Of a stretch of 64,000 nt of DNA, positions 47,532 through 57,438 are shown one piece after another. Source of the DNA: Lysobacter sp. BMK333-48F3 (GTDB lineage Bacteria; Pseudomonadota; Gammaproteobacteria; Xanthomonadales; Xanthomonadaceae). A program made the translations under genes and the position numbers. Under the pieces are notes generated by a model. That model did not search any database. It saw nothing but the letters and a program-made list of their open reading frames with translations, and had not been told where the DNA came from. The first letter of the stretch is position 1. Every line of letters starts with the position of its first letter. The stretch covers positions 496,001-560,000 of the forward strand of contig NZ_JAIHOO010000001.1 in assembly GCF_019733395.1 (NCBI RefSeq), given 5' to 3'.

Positions 47532-50500
47532 TCAGCCCACCCACACCCGCGCGTTGCGGAACATCCGCAGCCACGGCGAGTCGCCGCTCCAGTCCTTCGG
47601 CGCCCAGCTGAAGTTGGCGCTGCGCAGGGTGCGCTCGGGGTGCGGCATGAGGATGGTGGCGCGGCCGTCGGCGCTGGTCAGGCCGGCGATGCCGTCGGGC
47701 GAGCCGTTGGGGTTGAGCGGATAGCGATCCGCGACGCGGCCGTCGCCGTCGACGTAGCGCAGCGAGACGTTGGCCGCGGCCTGGTCCAGGCCGCTGGCGA
47801 AGTCGGCGCGGCCTTCGCCGTGGGCGACCGCGACCGGGATCCGCGAACCGGCCATGCCGCGCAGGAACAGCGACGGCGACTCGACCACTTCCAGCAGGCC
47901 CAGGCGCGCTTCGAACTGCTCGCTGCGGTTGCGCAGGAACACCGGCCAATGCTCGGCGCCGGGCACGATCGGCTTGAGCTGGGCGAGCATCTGGCAGCCG
48001 TTGCAGACGCCGAGCGAGAAGCTGTCTTCGCGGGCGAAGAACGCGGCGAAGGCGTCGCGCAGCGCGCTGCGCTCGAGGATGCTGGTGGCCCAGCCGCGGC
48101 CCGCGCCGAGCACGTCGCCGTAGCTGAAGCCGCCGCAGGCGGCGAAGCCCTTGAAGTCTTCGAGCTGGAAGCGGCCGGCGATCAGGTCGCTCATGTGCAC
48201 ATCGAAGGCTTCGAAACCGGCCTGGTGGAACGCCGCCGCCATTTCGATCTGGCCGTTGACGCCCTGCTCGCGCAGGATCGCCACCTTGGGCCGCGCGCCA
48301 GTGTTGATGAAGGGCGCGGCGATGTCCTCGTTGGCGTCGAAGCCGAGCTTGGGCTTCAGCCCCGGGGCGTTGAAGTCGCGCGCGATCGCGCGCTCCTCGT
48401 CGGCGCAGTCGGGGTTGTCGCGCAGCTTCTGCAACGCGTGGCTGGTCGACCACCAGGCGTCGAACAGGTCTTCCCAGCGCCATTCGACCAGGACCTTGCC
48501 GTCCTCCTTGACCCGCACCGAGGCGGCGGTGGTCGGCTTGGCGATGCGCTGGGCGCAGTCGATCAGGCCGTGGCGGGCAACCAGGTCGGCGAACTCGGCG
48601 CGGTCCTCGTCGTGGATCTGCACGATCGCGCCCAGTTCTTCGTTGAACAGGGTGCGGAACGGATCCTCGCCCCAGCCGTCGAGGCTGATGTCCAGGCCCA
48701 GGCGCGAGCAGAACGCCATTTCCGCCAGGGTCGCGAACGCGCCGCCGTCGCTGCGGTCGTGGTAGGCCAGCAGCAGGCCGGCCTCGCGCGCGTCGCGGAT
48801 CAGTTCGAAGAAGTCGCGCAGGCGCTGCGGGCTGTCGAGGTCCGGCACGCCGGTGTCGAAGCGCGCGCCCTCGCCCGGCACGCCGGCGAACGCCGGCAGG
48901 CCGTCGGCCGCGCCGGCTTCCGGATGGACCTGGGCCAGCACCGAGCCGCCGAGGCGCTGCTTGCCGGCGCCCAGGCCGATCAGCCACAGCTCGGTCTCGG
49001 CCTCGCGCGACAGCAGCGGGGTCAGTTGCTGGCGCACGTCGACCACCGGCGCGAACGCGCTGACGATCAGCGATACCGGCGACACCGACTTGTGCACGGC
49101 GGGATTCGGGACTTGGGACTCGGGACTCGCAACAGCCCCCGCTCCCTCTTGTCCTTCATCCGCCTGTCGAGTCCCGAGTCCCGAGTCCCGAGTCCCGAGC
49201 CACTGCGCCTGCATCGACAGCGAATCCTTGCCGACCGGGATGCTCAACTCGAGCTCCGGGCACAGCTCCAGGCCGACCGCCTTGACCGCATCGAACAACA
49301 GCGCGTCTTCGCCCGGATGCGAGGCCGCGGCCATCCAGTTCGCCGACAGCTTGATCCGGTTCAAGGACTCCACCGGCGCCGCGCACAGGTTGGTGATCGC
49401 TTCGCCGACCGCCATGCGCGCGGCCGCGGCCGTGTCGAGCAGGGCCAGCGGGGTGCGTTCGCCGATCGCCATCGCTTCGCCGACATGGCCGTCGAAGCCG
49501 CTGAGGGTGATCGCGCAATCGGCCAGCGGCAGCTGCCAGGGGCCGATCATCTGGTCGCGCGCGACCAGGCCGCCGACGGTGCGGTCGCCGATGGTGATCA
49601 GGAAGTTCTTCGCCGCCACGGTCGGATGCGCGAGCACGCGCAGGCCGGCCTGGTGCAGGTCCAGCCCGTCCCAGTTCAGCGCCGGCCACGGCGCCGCGGC
49701 CGGGTGGCGGGTGTCGCGGTGCATCTTCGGCGGCTTGCCGAACAGCACGTCCATCGGCAGGTCGATCGACCAGCCGGCATCGGCCTTGGCGCCGGCGCCG
49801 TAGACCGACTCGACCGTGGCGCCGTAACCGACCACCAGCCGCTCTTCGGCGGTGGCGTAGCCGACCACCGCGAACGGGCAGCGCTCGCGCTCGCAGATCG
49901 CGGCGAAATCGGCGACCCGGTCGGCCGGCAGGCCGAGCACGTAGCGCTCCTGCGATTCGTTGCACCACAACTGCATCGGCGACAGCGACGGGTCGTCGTT
50001 GGGCACGCGGTCCAGGTCGATCACGCCGCCCAGGCCGGAGTCGTGCAGCAGCTCGGGAATGGCGTTGGACAGGCCGCCGGCGCCGACGTCGTGGGCGCTG
50101 TCGATCGGATTGGCCTCGCCGAGCGCGACGCAGCGGTCGATCACTTCCTGGCAGCGCCGCTCCATTTCCGGGTTGTCGCGCTGGACGCTGGCGAAATCCA
50201 GTTCCTCGGCGCTGTCGCCGGAGGCGACCGAGCTGGCCGCGCCGCCGCCCAGGCCGATCAGCATCGACGGGCCACCGAGCACGATCACTGCATGGCCCGG
50301 CTTGAGGCCGAGCTTGGCCACCTGGACCCGGTCGATCGCGCCGAGGCCGCCGGCGAGCATGATCGGCTTGTCGTAGGCGCGGGCGATCTCGCCCTGGCCG
50401 AGCTCGAAGCTGCGGAAGTAGCCGGTCAGGTTCGGGCGGCCGAATTCGTTGTTGAACGCGGCCGCGCCGATCGGGCCGTCGAGCATGATTTCCAGCGCCG

Positions 50501-51560
50501 GGGCCATGCGCGGATTGAGCGCGCGCGGGCTTTCCCAGGGCTGCGGCAAGGTCGGGATGCGCAGGTGCGAGACGCTGAAGCCGCACAGGCCGGCCTTGGG
50601 CCGGCCGCCGCGGCCGGTCGCGCCCTCGTCGCGGATCTCGCCGCCGTTGCCGGTGCTGGCGCCGGGGAACGGCGCGATCGCGGTCGGGTGGTTATGGGTT
50701 TCGACCTTGATGCAGAACGCCGAAGGGATTTCCGCCTCGGCCGCATAGGCCTGGCTGCCCGGCTGCGGCCGGAACCGGCGCGCGGCATAGCCTTCCACCA
50801 CCGCGGCGTTGTCGCTGTACGCCGAGAGGGTGTTCTCCGGCGTCTGCGCGTGGGTGTGCTTGATCATCTTGAACAGCGACAGCGACTGCTCGCGCCCGTC
50901 GACGGTCCAGGAGGCGTTGAAGATCTTGTGCCGGCAATGCTCGGAATTGGCCTGGGCGAACATCATCAGCTCGACGTCGGCCGGCTCGCGGCCGAGCGCG
51001 GCGTAGCGCTCGCGCAGGTAGGCGATCTCGTCGTCGGCCAGGGCCAGGCCGAGGCGGGCGTTGGCCGCTTCCAACTGGTCCAGCGGGATGCGCTCCAGTT
51101 CGCCGCGCGCCGGTACCGCGAACAGCGCCGCGGCATCGTCGCGGTCGTCCAGCAGCGACTGGGTCATCGGGTCGTGCAAGGCCTTGGCCAGCGCGCCCTG
51201 GGTGGCCGCATCGGCCGGCCAGCCGGACAGGTCATAGCGGGTGCCGCGTTCGACCCGCTTGACCGGCTGCCCGGCGCCGCGCAGCAGCTCGGTGGCCTTG
51301 CTCGCCCACGGCGACAGGGTGCCCAGGCGCGGGGTGACGTAGCGCGAGACCGCGCCGTCGGCGCGCACGGCGGCTTCCGGGGCGGCCTGGAGGATGCGGC
51401 GCAGGGTCGCATCGTCGGGCGCGGCGCCGGCCTCGGGCTCGACCCAGTACACGGGCCAGGCATCGAGCAGACGCACATCGGGGTGGATGATTTGCAGGCG
51501 GGCTTGAAGCCGATCGCGGCGGAACGAAGACAGGGCCGAAGGGCCCTCGAGGACGATCAT
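47532..51560 (-). CDS. purL: Phosphoribosylformylglycinamidine synthase, with repeat-derived insertion
   Basis: PurL makes FGAM from FGAR, glutamine and ATP in purine synthesis. The 1342-residue single-chain enzyme has the N-terminal domain, the FGAM synthase core ([36 protein letters not shown]-like [14 protein letters not shown]) and the C-terminal glutamine amidotransferase with GVCNGCQML (~residue 1185) and PHPERTLR (~1306). Between [11 protein letters not shown] and [13 protein letters not shown], where E. coli has about ten residues, there are about 45, of which residues ~787-820 are encoded by repeat element 7. The ATG at 51560 matches the family start; the open frame upstream is unlike the family. 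Confidence 0.96.
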   Translation of the reverse strand: MIVLEGPSALSSFRRDRLQARLQIIHPDVRLLDAWPVYWVEPEAGAAPDDATLRRILQAAPEAAVRADGAVSRYVTPRLGTLSPWASKATELLRGAGQPVKRVERGTRYDLSGWPADAATQGALAKALHDPMTQSLLDDRDDAAALFAVPARGELERIPLDQLEAANARLGLALADDEIAYLRERYAALGREPADVELMMFAQANSEHCRHKIFNASWTVDGREQSLSLFKMIKHTHAQTPENTLSAYSDNAAVVEGYAARRFRPQPGSQAYAAEAEIPSAFCIKVETHNHPTAIAPFPGASTGNGGEIRDEGATGRGGRPKAGLCGFSVSHLRIPTLPQPWESPRALNPRMAPALEIMLDGPIGAAAFNNEFGRPNLTGYFRSFELGQGEIARAYDKPIMLAGGLGAIDRVQVAKLGLKPGHAVIVLGGPSMLIGLGGGAASSVASGDSAEELDFASVQRDNPEMERRCQEVIDRCVALGEANPIDSAHDVGAGGLSNAIPELLHDSGLGGVIDLDRVPNDDPSLSPMQLWCNESQERYVLGLPADRVADFAAICERERCPFAVVGYATAEERLVVGYGATVESVYGAGAKADAGWSIDLPMDVLFGKPPKMHRDTRHPAAAPWPALNWDGLDLHQAGLRVLAHPTVAAKNFLITIGDRTVGGLVARDQMIGPWQLPLADCAITLSGFDGHVGEAMAIGERTPLALLDTAAAARMAVGEAITNLCAAPVESLNRIKLSANWMAAASHPGEDALLFDAVKAVGLELCPELELSIPVGKDSLSMQAQWLGTRDSGLGTRQADEGQEGAGAVASPESQVPNPAVHKSVSPVSLIVSAFAPVVDVRQQLTPLLSREAETELWLIGLGAGKQRLGGSVLAQVHPEAGAADGLPAFAGVPGEGARFDTGVPDLDSPQRLRDFFELIRDAREAGLLLAYHDRSDGGAFATLAEMAFCSRLGLDISLDGWGEDPFRTLFNEELGAIVQIHDEDRAEFADLVARHGLIDCAQRIAKPTTAASVRVKEDGKVLVEWRWEDLFDAWWSTSHALQKLRDNPDCADEERAIARDFNAPGLKPKLGFDANEDIAAPFINTGARPKVAILREQGVNGQIEMAAAFHQAGFEAFDVHMSDLIAGRFQLEDFKGFAACGGFSYGDVLGAGRGWATSILERSALRDAFAAFFAREDSFSLGVCNGCQMLAQLKPIVPGAEHWPVFLRNRSEQFEARLGLLEVVESPSLFLRGMAGSRIPVAVAHGEGRADFASGLDQAAANVSLRYVDGDGRVADRYPLNPNGSPDGIAGLTSADGRATILMPHPERTLRSANFSWAPKDWSGDSPWLRMFRNARVWVG
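49100..49200. repeat. Heptamer-arm element 7, inside purL
   Basis: The left arm (49100-49129) is four GGGATTC/GGGACTT/GGGACTC units. The right arm (49168-49200) is inverted GAGTCCC repeated four times. The middle is only about 38 bp. The element has no stop codon in the purL frame and its insertion keeps the frame. It is the same subtype as element 4. Confidence 0.88.
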
Positions 51561-51763
51561 GTCCGGGGAACCGTGCAACGCAGGGCCCGGTATTGTAACC
51601 AAAACGCCGCCCCGGCTCGGGCGGGCGGCATCGGCGGCCGCTTCGGCCGGCCCGGCCGGACCGATTGCCCTGGCCGGATGGCCGAAAGTCGGACCGGCCG
51701 GCCCGGGCCGGAGCCTGCCGCGGCCGGCCCTGCCCCTCCCGAGACGCCCCAGCCGCACAAACG

Positions 51764-51789
51764 ACGACGCCGCCCGGAGGCGGCGTCGT
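51764..51789 (-). terminator. Hairpin downstream of the dsbC-like gene
   Basis: ACGACGCCGCC and its inverse flank a CGGA loop (11-bp stem), about 31 bp after the stop of the dsbC-like gene and upstream of purL. There is no T-run; the terminator role is inferred from position. Confidence 0.45.
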
Positions 51790-51819
51790 GCGATGGCAGC
51801 GGCCCGGGCCGGTGTCGGC

Positions 51820-52704
51820 TTAGAGGCCGCCGGCCGGCGCCGCGACCGCGGCGGTGGGCTTGGCGCCGGCGGCGGCCGGCTTGTTGTCGGCGGCGATCTT
51901 GTCCAGGGTCTGGCGCAGCTGCGCCGGCGGCACGTAGCCGCCGACCTGGATGCCCTCGGCGGTGAGGATCATCGGGGTGCCGGTCAGGCCGGCGCGCTGG
52001 CCGACGTTGTACTGCTGGGTGACGCTGTTCTTGCAGTCCTTGTTGGGGACGTTCTGCTCGCTCTTGGCGTCGGTCAGGGCCTTGCGGCGGTCGGCCGCGC
52101 ACCAGACCGACACCATCTTCTTGTAGTCCTCGCTGCCGATGCCCATGCGTGGGAACGCCAGGTACTCGATCGCGATGCCCTGGCGGTTGTACTCGGCGAT
52201 CTCGCTGTGCAGCTTGCGGCAGTAGCCGCATTCGACGTCGGTGAAGATGGTGACGGTGTGCTTGGGGTTGGCCGGAGCGAACACGATGCGCTCGCTGGCC
52301 GGGATGGTCTTCAGCAGGTCCTTGCGCATGCCCGCCAGGCTGTCCTCGCTGAGGTTCTTCTTGGCCTGGGTGTCGAACAGCGCGCCGCCCGAACCGGGCA
52401 GGAACAGGTAGCGGCCGTCGTCGCTGATGTAGACCACCTGGCCCTGGGCCAGGGCCTCGCGGAAGCCCGGCATCGGCGCGGCGCCGACCTTGTCGATGGT
52501 GATGTTGGGGTTGAGCTGGCGGATCGCCTCGACCGCGCGCGCATCGGCGCTGCCGGCCTTGACCTCCGGCGCCTTGCCGGTCGGTGCGGCGGCGGCCGCA
52601 TCGGCCTTGGCGGCCGGCTCAGCCTTGGCGGCGGCGCCCTGCGGCGCCTGGGCGCAGGCGGACAGGCTGATCGCGCCGAGCACGGCGAAAATGATGCGCT
52701 TCAT
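51820..52704 (-). CDS. dsbC: DsbC-like thiol:disulfide interchange protein, probable lipoprotein
   Basis: DsbC-type proteins isomerise wrong disulfides in the periplasm, which matters for the many secreted enzymes exported by a type II system. The 294-residue precursor has a signal peptide ending LSAC (Cys 17), suggesting lipidation, an Ala/Pro-rich linker, a dimerisation domain (about 50-120), and a thioredoxin fold with the CGYC active site at residues 159-162 and the cis-proline TGTPM. A second cysteine pair (WCAADRR ... NKDC) matches the structural disulfide of DsbC. The tail is Ala/Pro-rich. It is longer than E. coli DsbC (236). Confidence 0.9.
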   Translation of the reverse strand: MKRIIFAVLGAISLSACAQAPQGAAAKAEPAAKADAAAAAPTGKAPEVKAGSADARAVEAIRQLNPNITIDKVGAAPMPGFREALAQGQVVYISDDGRYLFLPGSGGALFDTQAKKNLSEDSLAGMRKDLLKTIPASERIVFAPANPKHTVTIFTDVECGYCRKLHSEIAEYNRQGIAIEYLAFPRMGIGSEDYKKMVSVWCAADRRKALTDAKSEQNVPNKDCKNSVTQQYNVGQRAGLTGTPMILTAEGIQVGGYVPPAQLRQTLDKIAADNKPAAAGAKPTAAVAAPAGGL

Positions 52705-52951
52705 CCATCGAATCCTTGGTTCAGAGGTCGGTCTTGGACCGCCCGACGGGAAATAGGTTCTGTCGATTGTGGCACGGGCGGCACCGCGTTCGCGGTTCCG
52801 CGATCGGATCGCCGCGCGAGTGGCGATGCCGGTCTCGGTTTGCCGGCGCGGGCCGCCCGTTGCGCCGAGTGTGCGCCGGGATCGGCGGGCGGGGGTGAAT
52901 GCGCCGATGTGCGGGCGCTGGGGGGTGGCAGGCGGAACCCGGGTGCCCCCA

Positions 52952-52992
52952 GGGACGGAGGGGGTTAAGCGCGCTTAACCCCCTCCGTCCCT
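52952..52992. repeat. GGGACGGAGGGGGTTAAG palindrome, copy near xerD
   Basis: GGGACGGAGGGGGTTAAGCG is followed directly by its inverse CGCTTAACCCCCTCCGTCCC, a perfect 20-bp stem with no loop. The same palindrome occurs twice between lpxO and ettA (27551, 27723) and once after the RDD gene (54640). Confidence 0.9.
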
Positions 52993-53027
52993 TTCGCGAC
53001 ACCTTTCGCGACAGGGTCGGACGGGCC

Positions 53028-53093
53028 CGGCCCGGCGCAGCGCGCCGGGCGTTCGCCAAGCCCAGGCGGCAGTGCCGCCTAAGCGGGCTTGGC
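53028..53093. repeat. GC-rich module abutting the xerD stop codon
   Basis: The block CCCGGCGCAGCGCGCCGGGC-GTTCGCC is followed by an AGGCGGCAGTGCCGCC hairpin and GGCTTGGCTCA. The final TCA is the complement of the xerD stop codon. The same blocks recur in the triplicated module at 54691-55038, which ends at the lptG stop. Confidence 0.8.
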
Positions 53094-54038
53094 TCACCCC
53101 CTCGGGTGATGTTTGGCGTGCAGGCGCTTGAGCTGTTCGCGCGCCACCAGGGTGTAGATCTGGGTGGTCGACAGCGAGCTGTGGCCGAGCAGCATCTGCA
53201 GCGCGCGCAGGTCGGCGCCGCGGTTGAGCAGGTGGGTGGCGAAGCTGTGGCGCAGGGCGTGCGGGCTGATCCGCGTCGGGTCGATGCCGGCGACGGCGGC
53301 GTAGCGCTTCACCAGGTGCCAGAACTCCTGCCGGCTCGGCGCCTCGCCGGACGTGCCGATGAACAAGGGCGCCAGGGCGCGCTTGCCGGCCAGTTGCGGG
53401 CGGGCCTGGTTGAGGTAGCGCTCCAGCCAGTGCTGGGCTTCCTCGCCCAGCGGCACCAGGCGCTCCTTGCTGCCCTTGCCGGTGACCCGCAACACGCCCT
53501 GGCGCAGGTTGACCGCGGTCGCCGGCAGGTTCACCAGTTCGCTGACGCGCAAGCCGGCGGCGTACATCAGCTCGAGCATGGCGCGGTCGCGCAGGCCCAG
53601 CGGCGCGTCCGCGTCGGGCGCCGCCAGCAGGGCGTCGATCTGGCTTTCCGCCAGCGCCTTGGTCAGCGAGCGCGGCAGCTTCGGCGGCTCCAGCAAAGCG
53701 GTCGGGTCGTCGCTGCGCAGGCCGCGGCGCAGGCGCCAGGCGTAGAACGCGCGCAGGGCCGACAGCAGGCGCGCATTGCTGCGCGGCGAATAGCCCTCGC
53801 GGGTGCGCCAGGCCAGATACTCGAACAAGGCGGCGCGATCGGCGCCGGCCAGGCCGCGCCCGTCGCGCCAACGCGCCAGGCCCTCCAGGTCGCGGCGATA
53901 GCTGTGCAGGGTCTGCTGCGCCAGGCCGTTCTCGGCCCAGATCGCATCCAGGAACCCGGCGATGTCGGCGTCGTCGCGCTCCTCCAGCGGGGGCAAGGCC
54001 ATGGCCAGGCTGCGGCGGTCGGCGGGAGTGGCGGGCAT
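53094..54038 (-). CDS. xerD: Site-specific tyrosine recombinase XerD
   Basis: XerD, with XerC, resolves chromosome dimers at dif under FtsK control. The 314-residue protein has an N-terminal SAM-like DNA-binding domain (about residues 20-110) and a catalytic domain with the full residue set: Arg in [10 protein letters not shown], Lys in [11 protein letters not shown], His-Arg in [12 protein letters not shown], His in [11 protein letters not shown] and Tyr in IYTLV. These motifs are the XerD rather than XerC version. Two ATGs are possible; the one at 54038 adds 12 residues over the internal [11 protein letters not shown]. Confidence 0.94.
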   Translation of the reverse strand: MPATPADRRSLAMALPPLEERDDADIAGFLDAIWAENGLAQQTLHSYRRDLEGLARWRDGRGLAGADRAALFEYLAWRTREGYSPRSNARLLSALRAFYAWRLRRGLRSDDPTALLEPPKLPRSLTKALAESQIDALLAAPDADAPLGLRDRAMLELMYAAGLRVSELVNLPATAVNLRQGVLRVTGKGSKERLVPLGEEAQHWLERYLNQARPQLAGKRALAPLFIGTSGEAPSRQEFWHLVKRYAAVAGIDPTRISPHALRHSFATHLLNRGADLRALQMLLGHSSLSTTQIYTLVAREQLKRLHAKHHPRG

Positions 54039-54162
54039 GGGGGAAGCTTAAGGCGGGGAACGCGTGCAAAGAAACGAGCGACGAGTCCGATTGGCGCCTG
54101 CGTTTTCGCCGCGGCCCCGTTCCTGCGCACTCGTTATTCGCCGCAAGCCTTATCCTGCCGCG

Positions 54163-54633
54163 ATGAGCGCAACCGACTCCGCCGCCCCGCCCCGCCCCGC
54201 CGCCCTGCTGCATTGGCGGCTGTTCTCGCTGTTCTACGACTTCTGGCCGGTGCTGGCGCTGTGGATGCTGATCGGCCTGGCGGTGGTGCTGGCCTACACC
54301 CTGGCCGGCCACGACACCCACGAGAACATCCGGCCGCTGACCGGCTGGTGGTGGCTGGAATGGAGCCTGTGCTGGCTGGCGGCCGGCGGCTACGCGACGC
54401 TGAGCTGGCGCCGCGGCGGCCAGACCCTGGGCATGCGGCCCTGGCGGTTGCGGGTGATCGGCGCCGACGGCGCGACCCCGGGCTGGAAGGCGCTGTGGAT
54501 CCGCTATGCGGTCGGCACGCTCTCGCTGCTGGCCGGCGGGCTCGGCTTCTGGTGGGCGCTGTTCGACCGCGAGCGCCTGACCTGGCACGACCGCGCGAGT
54601 GGGACGCGGGTGCTGCGGATGCCGAAGCGGTAG
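54163..54633 (+). CDS. RDD family membrane protein
   Basis: The 156-residue protein has three membrane segments and the RDD family pattern: LLHWRLFSLFYDFWPVLALWM for the Arg/Asp of the first span, GQTLGMRPWRLRVIGADG between spans, and a final LTWHDRASGTRVLR. The family may transport or bind solutes but has no firm function here. It is divergent from xerD with 124 bp between them. The ATG at 54163 was chosen; the upstream frame is arginine-rich and not family-like. Confidence 0.8.
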   Translation: MSATDSAAPPRPAALLHWRLFSLFYDFWPVLALWMLIGLAVVLAYTLAGHDTHENIRPLTGWWWLEWSLCWLAAGGYATLSWRRGGQTLGMRPWRLRVIGADGATPGWKALWIRYAVGTLSLLAGGLGFWWALFDRERLTWHDRASGTRVLRMPKR

Positions 54634-54639
54634 TTGCGA

Positions 54640-54684
54640 GGGGACGGAGGGGATTAAGCGCGCGCGCTTAATCCCCTCCGTCCC
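54640..54684. repeat. GGGACGGAGGGGATTAAG palindrome after the RDD gene
   Basis: GGGACGGAGGGGATTAAGCG and its inverse flank a short GCGC centre, right after the RDD stop codon. It could serve as a hairpin terminator for that gene. It is the fourth copy of the family in the window and carries a compensating G-to-A / C-to-T change in both arms. Confidence 0.85.
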
Positions 54685-54690
54685 TTACTC

Positions 54691-55038
54691 AGGCGGCAGT
54701 GCCGCTTGCGGCTTCGGGCGGCTATGCATTGGCTGGGAGTTGCGGCCCCGGCCCGGCGCAGCGCGCCGGGCGTTCGCCGAAAGCGCGAGCCAGTGGCTCG
54801 CCTCCGTCCCTTATTCAGGCGGCAGTGCCGCAGGCGGCTTCGGGCGGCTATGCGTGGGCCGGGAGGTTGCGGCCCCGGCCCGGCGCAGCGCGCCGGGCGT
54901 TCGCCGAGCCCAGGCGGCAGTGCCGCATGCGGCTTCGGGCGGCTATGCACTGGCTGGGAAGTTGCGGCCCCGGCCCGGCGCAGCGCGCCGGGCGTTCGCC
55001 GAAAGCGCGAGCCAGTGGCTCGCAAGCTTGCTTTCGGC
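54691..55038. repeat. Three tandem copies of a GC-rich ~95-126 bp module ending at the lptG stop
   Basis: Copies start at 54691, 54817 and 54912 with AGGCGGCAGTGCCGC. Each continues with GGCTTCGGGCGGCTATGC, a GGCTGGGA-type segment and CCCGGCGCAGCGCGCCGGGC-GTTCGCCGA. Copies 1 and 3 also carry AAGCGCGAGCCAGTGGCTCG, which copy 2 lacks. The last copy ends with GGCTCA, in which TCA is the complement of the lptG stop. The whole 405-bp gap between the RDD gene and lptG is made of this and the palindrome at 54640. Confidence 0.85.
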
Positions 55039-56139
55039 TCACCCCGACCGACGTTTGAACAGGTAGGCGGAGACCGCCAGCATCACCACGGTCGGCATGG
55101 CGTAGGCCAGGCGGAAGTCGAAGTGGAACACCTTGGCCAGTTCGACGAACTGGGTCTGCAGTTGCCAGAACACCAGGGCGAACACGATGCCGATGAACAA
55201 GCGCTTGCCCAGGCCGCCGCTACGCAGGCTGCCGAACGCGAACGGCACCGCGGCCAGGCACAGGGTCAGCACGTTGAGCGGGTAGAACCAGCGGCCCCAG
55301 TAATGGGCCTCGAACTCGGCCGCATCCAGGTCGTTGCGTTCGCGGTCTTCGATCGCCTTGTGCAGGGCCTTGGCGCTGAGGTAGCGCGGGCGGTTGGTGC
55401 CGCTCATCAGCGCCGAGCTGTCGAGCTTGGACTCCCAGCGCTCCTGCGCGACCCGGGTCTGCTCGGCCGACTTGGCATGGAAGGTGGTGCGGGTGACGTC
55501 GCGCAGCAGCCAGCCGCCGGGACGGTGCTCGGCGATCTTGGCGATCGCGTACGAGGCCAGGCGGCCGTCGGCGCCGAACTGGTACAGGTTGACGTTGCGC
55601 AGCTCCAGCCAGCGGTCCTGGCCATTGCTGCGTTCCTGGCCCTGGCTGGCGCTGAGGATCACGTCGCCCTCGCGCGCCCACAGGCCGGAGTACTCGGCCA
55701 CGACCTGATTGTTCGACTTGGCCGCCGACTTCAGCGCGTCGGCGCGGCGCTGGCCTTCCGGCGCCAGGGTCTCGCCGTTGACCACCATGACCAGGGTCAG
55801 CACCGCCAGCGCGCCGGCCACCGCCAGGCTGAGCCGGCGCCGCGACAGGCCAACCGCGCGCAGCACGGTCAGCTCTGAGGTCGAGGCCAACTGGCCCAGG
55901 GCCATCAGCGCGCCGATCACCGCGGCATAGGGGAACAGGCCGTAGGCGCGGCGCGGCACCGTCATCAGCATGTAGGCCAGGGCCTGCATCAGGCCGTAGC
56001 GGCCCTTGCCGATGTCGCCGAATTCGCCGACCAGGCTGAGCATGAAGTCCAGGCCCAGCAGCACCGCCCAGGTCAGCAGCACGGTGCCGAGCACGGCCCG
56101 GCCGACGTAGACGTCGTGGATCTTGGGGAAGGGCCTCAT
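55039..56139 (-). CDS. lptG: LPS export ABC transporter permease LptG
   Basis: LptG, with LptF and two LptB, extracts lipopolysaccharide from the inner membrane and passes it to LptC. The 366-residue protein has six membrane spans, three at each end, around a periplasmic beta-jellyroll domain (about residues 130-260). The cytoplasmic coupling region includes LGQLASTSELTVLRAVGLS. The ATG at 56139 overlaps the lptF stop by 4 bp, which fixes the start. The C terminus ends KRRSG just before the triplicated repeat. Confidence 0.95.
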   Translation of the reverse strand: MRPFPKIHDVYVGRAVLGTVLLTWAVLLGLDFMLSLVGEFGDIGKGRYGLMQALAYMLMTVPRRAYGLFPYAAVIGALMALGQLASTSELTVLRAVGLSRRRLSLAVAGALAVLTLVMVVNGETLAPEGQRRADALKSAAKSNNQVVAEYSGLWAREGDVILSASQGQERSNGQDRWLELRNVNLYQFGADGRLASYAIAKIAEHRPGGWLLRDVTRTTFHAKSAEQTRVAQERWESKLDSSALMSGTNRPRYLSAKALHKAIEDRERNDLDAAEFEAHYWGRWFYPLNVLTLCLAAVPFAFGSLRSGGLGKRLFIGIVFALVFWQLQTQFVELAKVFHFDFRLAYAMPTVVMLAVSAYLFKRRSG

Positions 56140-57218
56140 CGCGCCTTGCTCCGACGCGCGACGCGGCCGTCGCGCAGGTACAGCCAGGCCGACACCGCCA
56201 GCAGCGGCAAGGTCAGCCACCACAGGCCGAGGGCGCTGGGGATCTTGCCGTCCTCGATCCAGCCGGTGCCCATCATCATGAAGTTATTGCCGATCAGATA
56301 GGCCAGAAAACCCATCAGCACGCTGCCGTAGCGGGCCTGGCGCGGGGTGGTGCGGGCCAGCGGCACCGCCAGCAGGGCGAAGGCCAGGGCCAGCAGCGGC
56401 GGCGCGATGCGATAGTGCAGCTGCGCCGCGGCCTCGCGGCGCGGATCGGTCAGCAGCTGCGGGGTCGACATCATTTCCGGCAGCGAGGGGTCGTAGCGGT
56501 CCTCGCTGGCCGGCATCAGCACGTCGTTGCTGGCGTAGCGCATCAGCCGGTAGTCCAGGCCGCCGTCCATCGGCCCGTCGACCTCGAAGCCCTCGTCCAG
56601 GGTCAGGTAGCGGTCGCCGTTGGCGCGCACGGTCAGGTGGCCGCTCTTGGCGGTGGTCACGGTCTGCCGCTCGGGCTTGTTGCGGTAGATGAAGATGCGC
56701 TCGAAACGGCTGCCGTCGCCGGACATGGCGCCGACGTAGATCACCCCGTTGTCGTTAGGCAGGCCGGTGAAGGCGCCCGGCTCCAGGCCGGCCACGACCA
56801 GGCTGCGGCTGGCCTCGTTGATCATTTCGCGCGACACCCGGTCGGCCCAGGGGCCCAGCCACAGCGAGCAGGCGCCGACCACGGCCACGATCGGGCCGAC
56901 CACGTACAGCAGCGGGCGCAGCAGGCGCTTGGGGCCGACGCCGATCGAGGCGATCACCGGCATTTCCGAGTCCCGGTACAGCCGGCCGATGCCCAGCATC
57001 AGGCCCAGCATCAGCGCCAGCGGCAGGATCAGCGGCAGCCACTTGATCAGCACCAGGCCCAGCTGCATCAGCATCAGGCCGGCCGGGACCTTGCCCTTGG
57101 CGATGTCCTCGAGCACGTCGGTGAAGGCACCGCCGACGCTCACGATCAGCAGCACCACCAGGGTCGCGAAGACGGCCTGGGCGAATTCGCCGGTCAGGTA
57201 ACGGTCAAGCTTCTGCAT
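56136..57218 (-). CDS. lptF: LPS export ABC transporter permease LptF
   Basis: LptF is the partner permease of LptG. The 360-residue product starts MQKLDRYLTGEFAQAVFATL and has six membrane spans around a periplasmic domain (about 130-250). The LMLGIGRLYRDSEMPVIASIG motif corresponds to the coupling helix that contacts LptB. It is divergent from pepA with 220 bp between, the same lptFG / pepA-holC-valS layout as in E. coli. Confidence 0.95.
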   Translation of the reverse strand: MQKLDRYLTGEFAQAVFATLVVLLIVSVGGAFTDVLEDIAKGKVPAGLMLMQLGLVLIKWLPLILPLALMLGLMLGIGRLYRDSEMPVIASIGVGPKRLLRPLLYVVGPIVAVVGACSLWLGPWADRVSREMINEASRSLVVAGLEPGAFTGLPNDNGVIYVGAMSGDGSRFERIFIYRNKPERQTVTTAKSGHLTVRANGDRYLTLDEGFEVDGPMDGGLDYRLMRYASNDVLMPASEDRYDPSLPEMMSTPQLLTDPRREAAAQLHYRIAPPLLALAFALLAVPLARTTPRQARYGSVLMGFLAYLIGNNFMMMGTGWIEDGKIPSALGLWWLTLPLLAVSAWLYLRDGRVARRSKAR

Positions 57219-57438
57219 GAGGCGTGGGGGCGCGCTTCGGGTTGGGCTTCGGCATCGGGCGGGCTTGCTTTAAACTCGGGGGTTCGTTCGATGGCCGGCC
57301 GGCCGACCTCGCCCCGATCCAGGGGCCGCCGATCGGCGCTGCGCCGGACGGCACCGGCTTCGGTCCTGGCCTCAGGCCCTTAGGCAAAGCCGGCCGATTG
57401 TACGAGACAACTCCTCTTTTCTGCTGGGAATCTGTTGG

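Larger units (their letters stand above)
52705..53093. other. Spacer between xerD and the dsbC-like gene, with repeats
   Basis: No gene seen. About 240 bp next to the dsbC-like gene probably hold its promoter. The rest consists of the GGGACGGAGGGGGTTAAG palindrome (52952-52992) and a GC-rich module (about 53028-53093) that ends at the xerD stop codon. Confidence 0.6.

Noticed and set aside
47061..51965. A 1634-codon open frame on the plus strand
   Set aside because: It runs antisense to purL and its translation is low-complexity and rich in R, Q, H and A. It is a by-product of high GC at third codon positions.
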